Shown here one piece after another: positions 24,307 through 30,335 of a DNA stretch of 32,601 bases. The stretch is from an uncultured Eubacterium sp. (GTDB lineage Bacteria; Bacillota; Clostridia; Lachnospirales; Lachnospiraceae). The translations under genes were made by a program, and so were the position numbers. Location of the stretch: contig CAJUAU010000029.1 of assembly GCA_910584645.1 (NCBI GenBank), positions 1 through 32,601 on the forward strand, read 5' to 3'. Numbering within the stretch: the stretch's first letter is position 1; each line of letters begins with the position of its first letter. The notes beneath the pieces were generated by a model. That model had not been told where the DNA came from, made no database searches, and saw nothing but the letters and a program-made list of their open reading frames with translations.

Positions 24307-25659
24307 CCGGAACTTTGGATAGTCATATGTATACAGCGCCTTCGTGGAATAACATCTGCTGAATAGCAGGATCCGCTGGGCGATTTTTTCCGAGTACCAT
24401 GGATCTGTGGCGTACTGGTGGTTCAGATTGGAGGGGTTAAATCTAAATTTAAATATTGTATTCTGGCTCGGCTTTGCCTCAAAATAATTTTCCCGGATGA
24501 ATTTGGCGGCGCCGTAGATCGCCTTGTCCACGGTGGTCCATCCCTTGTAGTAGGCATGGGAGGTGGCTCCGGTCTTCGGGTCGCTGTCATAGGCCTTGAT
24601 TCCGTACAGATTGTAGACCGTGGCGGATTTGGGAATCTTTTTTGTGATAAATTTGCCCCCGGAGCGGGCATAGGAGGGCAGTGCAACACGGTTGATCCGG
24701 TTGCCCCGGGCGAGGGAGCTGGTGCCGTAGGCGGACTCCAGAAATGTCTGGGACACAAAGTACATCGGATCGATGCCCTCTTTTTTCGCGGCGGCAAGCA
24801 TTACCTTTCCCTTTCCGTACAATACGCTGTAGGAGGGACCATGTCCTTTGTTTTCGCAGGCATTCTTAATATAATAGTCATAAGTAGATAAAAATTTTTC
24901 TTCATTTACAGGACGGAATTTATCCAGCCGGAGAAACTGGAACCCGTAGGAGGTATCTTTCTTATAATTCACCAGCCGTTTGTATTCAGCCAGTGAGGTG
25001 CGGCCGGTACGTTTTTTTTGGATCGCGGCATAATTGTTCAGAGTCCAGTTGTAAGGGGTAAAGATCTTTTTTCCCACGAAATTCAGAACCGGTTTGGAGA
25101 GCTGGGCTACGCCCAGGGTCTCATCCCAGAGATAATTGATACCCAGTGCCTGTACCACTTCCTGGAAGGGGACAAGGATCGTCTTTACCTTTGACTTGCT
25201 GTAGGTTACAGATACAGGAGCCTGGGGCAGAGAGCTGGTGTTCTGGTTTACCGTGATAGAGGGCTGGTTCAGGTGCATGACGATAAACTTGTCATTTTTA
25301 GAAATGGTAATTTTCTTTAATTTCTTATAATATTTATAGCTCACCTTAATTCCCTGACTGGCAAAAGTTTCTTTTAAGGGGACCATAACGGTTCCGTTTA
25401 TTTTGACCGCTGGCGTCTTCTGCAGGTTGATCTGTTTGGACTCGTAGACTACCGTGATCTTTTCACCCCGGTAGCTGACTTCCTGGCCGCCTATGGTGTA
25501 GGGAACAGTAATGGCATTTTTTCCGCTGGCTGCCGATGGCGCCGGAGTGGCAGAATTCTGGATCTCCCAGATTGAAATGGCATCTGCACCTGTGGCTATT
25601 ATATTTGTGCCGAGGCACATGCAAAGCAATAGAGCTAACAATGATCTTAAACGTCTCAT
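24304..25659 (-). CDS. Secreted GH73-type N-acetylglucosaminidase with stalk-like N-terminal domain
   Basis: From ATG 25659 (AGGA 10 bp upstream) the protein has 451 residues. A signal peptide MRRLRSLLALLLCMCLGTNIIATGADA comes first as a charged then hydrophobic run. Residues about 50-190 contain a copper-amine-oxidase-N-like repeat pattern (VKINGTVMVPLKETFASQGI, LVPFQEVVQALGINYLWDE), a wall-associated module common in Firmicutes. The C-terminal part has YFVSQTFLESAYGTSSLARG with the likely catalytic Glu, and a downstream SHAYYKGWTTVDKAIYGAAKFIRENY segment typical of Bax/LytG glucosaminidases. It probably cuts peptidoglycan glycan strands during growth or turnover. Alone on the minus strand, divergent from the symporter. 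Confidence 0.88.
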   Translation of the reverse strand: MRRLRSLLALLLCMCLGTNIIATGADAISIWEIQNSATPAPSAASGKNAITVPYTIGGQEVSYRGEKITVVYESKQINLQKTPAVKINGTVMVPLKETFASQGIKVSYKYYKKLKKITISKNDKFIVMHLNQPSITVNQNTSSLPQAPVSVTYSKSKVKTILVPFQEVVQALGINYLWDETLGVAQLSKPVLNFVGKKIFTPYNWTLNNYAAIQKKRTGRTSLAEYKRLVNYKKDTSYGFQFLRLDKFRPVNEEKFLSTYDYYIKNACENKGHGPSYSVLYGKGKVMLAAAKKEGIDPMYFVSQTFLESAYGTSSLARGNRINRVALPSYARSGGKFITKKIPKSATVYNLYGIKAYDSDPKTGATSHAYYKGWTTVDKAIYGAAKFIRENYFEAKPSQNTIFKFRFNPSNLNHQYATDPWYSEKIAQRILLFSRCYSTKALYTYDYPKFR

Positions 25660-25695
25660 AATCAAGTTTCCTTTCTCATAGACTATTAAAAAAAG

Positions 25696-25705
25696 CGGAG
25701 TTCCG
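25696..25705 (+). other. Palindrome over the ribosome site of the symporter gene
   Basis: CGGAGTTCCG has 4-bp arms (CGGA/TCCG) and includes the only GGAG before the AGCS start, which lies 12 bp from the ATG, farther than ideal. The short divergent spacer (53 bp) shows no clear promoter on either strand. Confidence 0.3.
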
Positions 25706-25712
25706 TGTAAAG

Positions 25713-27002
25713 ATGAATATTATATCAGGAATTAATAATTTAATGTGGGGTGGACCTCTGCTGATTCTTTTATTAGGGATACATATTTATTTTACTATAA
25801 GGACAGGATTTGTCCAGAGAAAAATAAAAAAGGCGGTAAAATACTCTGTCAGAGAGGATGCTTCAGAGGGAATGAGTGCTTTTGGCACGCTGACGACGAC
25901 GCTGGCGGCGACGCTGGGGACCGGGAATATAATCGGCGTATCCACGGCCGTATACCTTGGAGGGCCGGGCGGGGTGTTCTGGTGCTGGGTCACCGGGCTG
26001 CTGGGAATGGCGACCACCTATGGGGAAACCTTTCTCTCCTGCCACTACCGCAGCAAGGATCATGAGGGGCACAATGTGGGCGGTGTGATGTATGTTCTGG
26101 AGCGTGGTCTGGGAAAGAAAAAACTTGCTTTTTTTTATAGTTTTCTCATCTGCCTGTCTGCATTCTGCGCTGGCTGCACCACCCAGTCCAATGCAATTTC
26201 AGAGACCTGTATGGACGTGTGGGGAATCCCTAAGTGGGCAGCGGGGATCGCGGTGGCGCTTCCGGTTGGTCTGGTGATCCTTCAGGGGGTTAAGTGGATC
26301 GAGCAGGTCTGTATGGCGCTGGTGCCGGCGATGGCCATTTTATTTCTGGGGGGCTGCGTGGCATTTATCATACTAAATGCTTCTGTGCTTCCAGAGGCTG
26401 TTTTGATAATAGTTAAATCAGCTTTTAGCAAAAGTGCTTTTCTTGGAGGGGCGGTGGGCTTTTCTGTGGGGAGGGCAGTGAGATATGGTGTGGCGAGAGG
26501 TCTATTTACCAATGAGGCGGGATTGGGGACTTCTGGCATCGCTGCGGCATCTGGTTCGGATCACATCTCTCCGGAACGGCAGGGACTGATCTCTATGACG
26601 GCGACTTTCTGGGATACGGTGGTGATGTGTGCCATTACCGGGATCGTAGTGGTCATGTTCGTAACTATGAACGAACAGGCACTGGTGGATCTGCCCGCCG
26701 GACTTCTCGTCAAGGGAGCTTTTGATACCCTTCCCCTGCTGGGAGAAGAGCTGATCGCGGTAGCTACCGTCTGTTTTGCTGTGGCGACACTGATCGGCTG
26801 GTCTTATTTCGGACAGGTGGCGGCAGATTATATGGGAGGAAGATCCCTGGTGAGAAATTACCAGTATATCTATGTGATCATGATCTTTGCCGGAGCGGTG
26901 ATGCCAATGGGGATCGTATGGGAGATCACAGATTTTATCAACATTTTTATACTGATCCCGTCAGTATACGCGCTGATCAAGTGCCGGAAAAGCATCCGCT
27001 GA
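25713..27002 (+). CDS. Sodium:alanine/glycine symporter (AGCS family)
   Basis: The 429-residue protein is mostly membrane helices, about ten to eleven. Family marks are the early GFVQRKIKKAVKY, the TLTTTLAATLGTGNIIGVSTAVYLGGPGGVFWCWVTGLLGMATTYGE block, and GLFTNEAGLGTSGIAAAS. AGCS carriers import alanine, glycine or related amino acids with sodium. Alanine supply would fit the nearby ddl gene, although they need not be co-transcribed. The length is within the usual range. No glycine riboswitch or T-box is present in the 53-bp spacer. The ribosome site is weak and may be masked. Confidence 0.92.
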   Translation: MNIISGINNLMWGGPLLILLLGIHIYFTIRTGFVQRKIKKAVKYSVREDASEGMSAFGTLTTTLAATLGTGNIIGVSTAVYLGGPGGVFWCWVTGLLGMATTYGETFLSCHYRSKDHEGHNVGGVMYVLERGLGKKKLAFFYSFLICLSAFCAGCTTQSNAISETCMDVWGIPKWAAGIAVALPVGLVILQGVKWIEQVCMALVPAMAILFLGGCVAFIILNASVLPEAVLIIVKSAFSKSAFLGGAVGFSVGRAVRYGVARGLFTNEAGLGTSGIAAASGSDHISPERQGLISMTATFWDTVVMCAITGIVVVMFVTMNEQALVDLPAGLLVKGAFDTLPLLGEELIAVATVCFAVATLIGWSYFGQVAADYMGGRSLVRNYQYIYVIMIFAGAVMPMGIVWEITDFINIFILIPSVYALIKCRKSIR

Positions 27003-27010
27003 GGTCATTG

Positions 27011-27041
27011 AAGGGGGGCACGCTTTTAGTCTTCCCTTTTT
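27011..27041 (+). terminator. Weak terminator after the symporter gene
   Basis: An 8-bp stem with two G-T pairs (27011-27018 with 27031-27038) and a 12-nt loop is followed by TTT. It is marginal but stands in the right place, 9 bp after the stop. Confidence 0.35.
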
Positions 27042-27070
27042 CAAAATATTCACAAATATAAGGAAAAACC

Positions 27071-27099
27071 TTGTGATATAAAGAATATCATAGTAGAAT
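27071..27099 (+). promoter_or_regulatory. Candidate promoter of ddl
   Basis: TTGTGA (27071-27076), 17 bp, TAGAAT (27094-27099), about 50 bp before the TTG start of ddl. Several other AT-rich boxes nearby make the exact choice uncertain. Confidence 0.5.
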
Positions 27100-27147
27100 A
27101 TAGAATATATGAGATAACATCGCAGCAGAAAGGCAAGGTGCAGAACA

Positions 27148-28203
27148 TTGAAAAGACAGGCAGCAGTAATATTTGGAGGAATTTCCTCGGAACACGAGGT
27201 GTCCTGTTCCTCCGTTTTGAATGTATTGAGTGGATTTGACGAAGATAAATATGAACTGACATTGATCGGTATTACGAAAGAAGGAAAATGGCTGCTTACA
27301 GATTCGGCAGCCAGTATCGAAGACGGTACCTGGAAAAATAGTACCCGGACAGCTATTTTGTCTCCCGACAGGGGCAGGCCCGGTGTGCTGGTCCTGGAGG
27401 AAGATACTTATACTTATAAGAAAATAGATGTGATCTTTCCGGTGCTTCATGGCAGATTTGGTGAGGATGGAACGATCCAGGGGTTGTTCGAGATGTCGGG
27501 CATACCATACGTGGGCTGCGGAGTATTGAGTTCCGCGGTGAGTATGGATAAGATCTCTACGAAAATATTTGTGGATCGGCTGGGCATCCGTCAGGCGGGA
27601 TATGTGATAGATATCGCTAAGGATCTGAGTGAGATGGAGCGCACAGTGGGACAGGTGGAAGAAAAGCTGGGATATCCCGTATTTGTAAAGCCGTCGAATG
27701 CAGGATCTTCCTGTGGCGTCAGCAAGGCCTGTGACAGGGAAGAACTAAAACGGGCCCTGCAGCTGGCAAAGGAGCATGACAACCGTGTTCTGATCGAAGA
27801 AATGATATGCGGCCATGAGGTGGAATGTGCGGTGCTGGGCGGCAATGAAGTACGGGCCTCTAAAGTAGGAGAGGTACAGGCGGCGGCAGAATTTTATGAC
27901 TATGAAGCCAAGTATCATAATGCTGAGTCAAAGACAGTGATCGATCCTCCGGAGATTCCGGCAGAGGCAAAGGAAACAGTCAGAGAAAATGCAGTGAGGA
28001 TATTTAAGGCGGTCAGTGGTTTTGGACTGTCCCGGGTGGATTTTTTTATTGAAAATGATACCAATGAAGTAGTGTTTAATGAGACTAATACATTGCCAGG
28101 ATTTACCAATATCAGTATGTATCCCATGCTCTGCAATGACATGGGACTATCCATATCGGAACTGATCGACCGTCTGGTCGAGACTGCATTCGAGAGAGAA
28201 TAG
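27148..28203 (+). CDS. ddl: D-alanine--D-alanine ligase
   Basis: The 351-residue ATP-grasp enzyme joins two D-alanines for the peptidoglycan precursor. It begins MKRQAAVIFGGISSEHEVSC from a TTG with AAGGTG upstream. Visible are VLHGRFGEDGTIQGLFEMSGIPYVGCG, the nucleotide-binding VFVKPSNAGSSCGVSK, and the metal-binding FNETNTLPGFTNISMYP. The specificity loop reads FYDYEAKYHN with a Tyr at 252, as in D-Ala-D-Ala ligases, rather than the His seen in VanA-type D-lactate ligases. So vancomycin resistance is not implied. A YwiB-like gene follows after 46 bp and dapF lies further on. Confidence 0.95.
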   Translation: MKRQAAVIFGGISSEHEVSCSSVLNVLSGFDEDKYELTLIGITKEGKWLLTDSAASIEDGTWKNSTRTAILSPDRGRPGVLVLEEDTYTYKKIDVIFPVLHGRFGEDGTIQGLFEMSGIPYVGCGVLSSAVSMDKISTKIFVDRLGIRQAGYVIDIAKDLSEMERTVGQVEEKLGYPVFVKPSNAGSSCGVSKACDREELKRALQLAKEHDNRVLIEEMICGHEVECAVLGGNEVRASKVGEVQAAAEFYDYEAKYHNAESKTVIDPPEIPAEAKETVRENAVRIFKAVSGFGLSRVDFFIENDTNEVVFNETNTLPGFTNISMYPMLCNDMGLSISELIDRLVETAFERE

Positions 28204-28249
28204 TCAGCCGCGGCACACAGCATAAATTAACAGGATAAGGGGAAGACTA

Positions 28250-28681
28250 ATGAAAAAGAATGTAAAAGTTTCCATTAGTGGGATTCAGAATAATGATAAT
28301 GAAGAAACAGTGGAGGTTGTTTCCGTGGGTGAGATGATGCAAAGAGATGACCACATCTGCGTCTCTTATGAAGAGGCAGCGGATAATGCATCCGGCGTGG
28401 ACTGCCAGCTGGTAAAGAGTATGCTGAAAGTAAAGCCGGACCAGATCGAGATCATCAAAAAAGGAGCCGCACAGACCCATATGGTCTTTATCGAAGACCG
28501 GGATACCATTTCTTACTATTCCACTCCCTTCGGGGAGCTGGAGGTGGCGATCCATACGGACCGCCTGGAGAGGAGAGAGCGGGACAACGGATTTCAGATC
28601 CTGCTGGAATACGCGCTGGAGATCAATGCATCCCATATGTCAAACTGCAACGTGGATATCCGGGTGGACTACTTGTCTTAA
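28250..28681 (+). CDS. YwiB-like DUF1934 protein
   Basis: The 143-residue protein begins MKKNVKVSISGIQN after AAGGGGAAG and has alternating beta strands ending EYALEINASHMSNCNVDIRVDYLS, the pattern of the DUF1934/YwiB beta-barrel (calycin-like) family. Its function is unknown; no catalytic motif, signal peptide or membrane segment is seen. In many Firmicutes this family sits near argS or cell-wall genes; here it lies between ddl and dapF. Probably in the ddl transcript, as the 46-bp spacer has no terminator. Confidence 0.82.
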   Translation: MKKNVKVSISGIQNNDNEETVEVVSVGEMMQRDDHICVSYEEAADNASGVDCQLVKSMLKVKPDQIEIIKKGAAQTHMVFIEDRDTISYYSTPFGELEVAIHTDRLERRERDNGFQILLEYALEINASHMSNCNVDIRVDYLS

Positions 28682-28685
28682 CGCC

Positions 28686-28703
28686 AGGGTCAAAAGTTCA
28701 AAA
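28686..28703 (+). repeat. AGGGTCAAAAG repeat upstream of dapF
   Basis: AGGGTCAAAAGTTCAAAA matches the pyrG leader repeat (19559-19577, minus strand) at 17 of 18 positions. It begins 5 bp after the YwiB-like stop. Its role is unknown. Confidence 0.6.
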
Positions 28704-28707
28704 AATC

Positions 28708-28725
28708 TATCATGTTTACATGATA
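28708..28725. promoter_or_regulatory. 18-bp perfect palindrome upstream of dapF
   Basis: TATCATGT-TT-ACATGATA has 8-bp perfect arms and lies 34 bp before the GTG start. The shape suits a dimeric repressor. It overlaps a -35-like TTTACA (28716-28721), though no matching -10 of good quality is seen. It does not fit the LexA or Fur consensus. Confidence 0.45.
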
Positions 28726-28759
28726 AGGTTTTACATATTAGAAGAAAGGAGATGGCAGC

Positions 28760-29602
28760 GTGAAATTATCATTTACAAAGATGCATGGGACCGGGAATGA
28801 CTATATATATGTGGATCTTTTCCAGCAAAAACTGGAGAACCAGGAGGAAGTCGCAAAGGTGGTCAGTGACCGGCGTTTTGGCATCGGTTCAGACGGTCTG
28901 ATCTGCATTGCTCCGTCGGAGACGGCGGACTGCCGGATGATCATGTATAATGCCGATGGCTCAGAGGGGGCGATGTGCGGCAATGGGATCCGGTGCGTGG
29001 CAAAGTATGTCTATGATCGTGGCATTGTGCCAAAGGACCATATGTCAATAGAGACAAAAAGCGGCATCAAGCAGCTGGAGCTGACCGTGGAGGAGGGAAA
29101 AGCTGTGTATGTCAAGGTAAATATGGGAGAGGCGGTATTGAAGCCGTCGGAGATCCCGGTACAGGCGGAAGGAGAGGATTTTATCGCCCGCCAGATCGAG
29201 GCAGGGGGCAGAATGTACACCGTAACCTGCGTATCTATGGGAAATCCCCATTGCGTGGTATTTACAGAGGGGATTGACGGGCTGGATCTGGAAAAGACTG
29301 GTCCCTTGTTTGAAAACCATCCTTTGTTTCCAGACCGCATCAACACAGAATTTGTGGAAGTCATAGACGACCACACGCTGAAAATGCGGGTTTGGGAGAG
29401 GGGTTCCGGGGAGACGGTCTCCTGTGGCACAGGAACCTGTGCGGCTACGGTAGCTGCAGTGCTGAACGGACACTGTCCACGGGGAGAAGAGGTAGAAGTG
29501 AGGGTACGCGGCGGCGCGCTCTATGATACATACCTGGAAAATGGTGAGGTGCTTATGAAGGGACCCGCAACCGAGGTTTTCCAGGGTGAAATAGAGATTT
29601 AA
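28760..29602 (+). CDS. dapF: Diaminopimelate epimerase
   Basis: The 280-residue enzyme converts LL- to meso-diaminopimelate for lysine and for peptidoglycan cross-links. It starts at GTG after AAAGGAGATGG. The pseudo-twofold halves carry the two catalytic cysteines: Cys73 in EGAMCGNGIRC and Cys222 in TVSCGTGTCA. The start MKLSFTKMHGTGNDYIYVD and the GNPHCVVF segment are also characteristic. Position near ddl points to a small cell-wall precursor group. A structured terminator region follows. Confidence 0.96.
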   Translation: MKLSFTKMHGTGNDYIYVDLFQQKLENQEEVAKVVSDRRFGIGSDGLICIAPSETADCRMIMYNADGSEGAMCGNGIRCVAKYVYDRGIVPKDHMSIETKSGIKQLELTVEEGKAVYVKVNMGEAVLKPSEIPVQAEGEDFIARQIEAGGRMYTVTCVSMGNPHCVVFTEGIDGLDLEKTGPLFENHPLFPDRINTEFVEVIDDHTLKMRVWERGSGETVSCGTGTCAATVAAVLNGHCPRGEEVEVRVRGGALYDTYLENGEVLMKGPATEVFQGEIEI

Positions 29603-29614
29603 CCGTTGGTCACG

Positions 29615-29650
29615 GCTATTTGTTTCTGAGCGAAAGCAAATAGCTTTGTT
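29615..29650 (+). terminator. Terminator after dapF
   Basis: GCTATTTGTTTC (29615-29626) pairs with GAAAGCAAATAGC (29632-29644), 12 bp with one bulge and a 5-nt loop, followed by TTTGTT. The upper stem and loop can also pair with 29700-29710. Confidence 0.7.
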
Positions 29651-29710
29651 CCGGCACGGGAAACTCTTTGAGCTTTCTCGTGAGCTTCTTCGTGATAAAT
29701 CGCTCAGAAA
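29623..29710 (+). other. Structured spacer before the FTR/thioredoxin genes
   Basis: TTTCTGAGCGA (29623-29633) and TCGCTCAGAAA (29700-29710) are perfect 11-bp arms. Between them lies another stem, CACGGGAAA (29655-29663) with TTTCTCGTG (29674-29682). The outer pairing competes with the upper part of the dapF terminator and ends just before the FTR ribosome site. No known riboswitch class is recognised. Confidence 0.5.
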
Positions 29711-29721
29711 AGGGGGAGATT

Positions 29722-29922
29722 ATGGCGATTCGGTTAAATGAGGACGAGGCAGTAGTTCAGCAGATCCAGGAAGGGCTCAAGGCGAGAGACGGCCATTGTC
29801 CCTGTGTCCTGCAGAAAAATGAGGACACAAAATGTATGTGCCGGGAATTTCGGGAACAGATCGCAGATCCGGAGTTCGAGGGCTATTGTCACTGTATGTT
29901 GTATTATAAAGAAAAAGATTGA
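29722..29922 (+). CDS. Small ferredoxin-thioredoxin reductase catalytic-chain-like protein
   Basis: The 66-residue protein starts MAIRLNEDEAVVQQ after GGGGGAG. It carries three Cys-x-Cys pairs in order: CPC, CMC (in TKCMCREFREQ) and CHC. In the FTR beta family, four of these cysteines hold a 4Fe-4S cluster and two form the redox-active disulfide. Here the gaps between pairs are 9 and 15 residues, against 16 and 8 in the plant enzyme, a variant that fits the bacterial branch as I recall it. It would pass electrons from ferredoxin to thioredoxin, whose gene starts 17 bp downstream. No FTR variable chain is seen in the window. Confidence 0.83.
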   Translation: MAIRLNEDEAVVQQIQEGLKARDGHCPCVLQKNEDTKCMCREFREQIADPEFEGYCHCMLYYKEKD

Positions 29923-29939
29923 GAAGATGAGGTGAAGGT

Positions 29940-30260
29940 ATGGCAGCAATTGAGTTAAATGCAGCAAATTTTGAAGAAAAGGTATTAAAAGCAGATAAGC
30001 CTGTGCTGGTGGATTTCTGGGCAGTGTGGTGCGGACCCTGTAAGATGATGTCACCCAGGGTGGACGAGATCGCAGACGAGCAGAAGGACCGCCTGATCGT
30101 AGGCAAATTAAACTGTGATGAAAATATGGAGATTGCCCAGAATTATGGAATCACAGGAATTCCGGCATTTTTCCTCTTTAAAGGTGGAGAAGTGGTGGAG
30201 AAGGTAATGGGAGCGATGCCAAAAGGAGAGCTTCTGGCCGCTATTGAAAAACATCTTTAA
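29940..30260 (+). CDS. trxA: Thioredoxin
   Basis: A 106-residue thioredoxin with the active site WCGPC (Cys31, Cys34), the buried Asp25 in VLVDFWA and cis-Pro75 in GITGIPAFFLFKGG. Length and fold are those of classical TrxA. GAGGTGAAGGT precedes the ATG. It reduces protein disulfides, including ribonucleotide reductase and peroxidases. The adjacent FTR-like gene suggests it is reduced by ferredoxin rather than, or as well as, by an NADPH-linked reductase; no trxB is present here. Confidence 0.95.
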   Translation: MAAIELNAANFEEKVLKADKPVLVDFWAVWCGPCKMMSPRVDEIADEQKDRLIVGKLNCDENMEIAQNYGITGIPAFFLFKGGEVVEKVMGAMPKGELLAAIEKHL

Positions 30261-30265
30261 TCAAG

Positions 30266-30290
30266 ATTGCCGGTGGAACTAGCCGGTAAT
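30266..30290 (+). other. Hairpin after thioredoxin gene
   Basis: ATTGCCGG (30266-30273) pairs with CCGGTAAT (30283-30290), 8 bp with one G-T pair and a 9-nt loop. There is no T tract, so it is at best a weak terminator before the cellulase gene. Confidence 0.35.
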
Positions 30291-30335
30291 ACATAGGAGA
30301 TTATGGAGATCACTAAATAAAGAAAAGAGGTAAGG

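Noticed and set aside
25660..25712. Glycine riboswitch or T-box before the alanine/glycine symporter
   Set aside because: The spacer is only 53 bp and shows no such fold.
27148..28203. Vancomycin-resistance type D-Ala-D-Lac or D-Ala-D-Ser ligase
   Set aside because: The loop reads DYEAKY with Tyr, as in ordinary Ddl, and there are no vanH, vanX or vanT neighbours.
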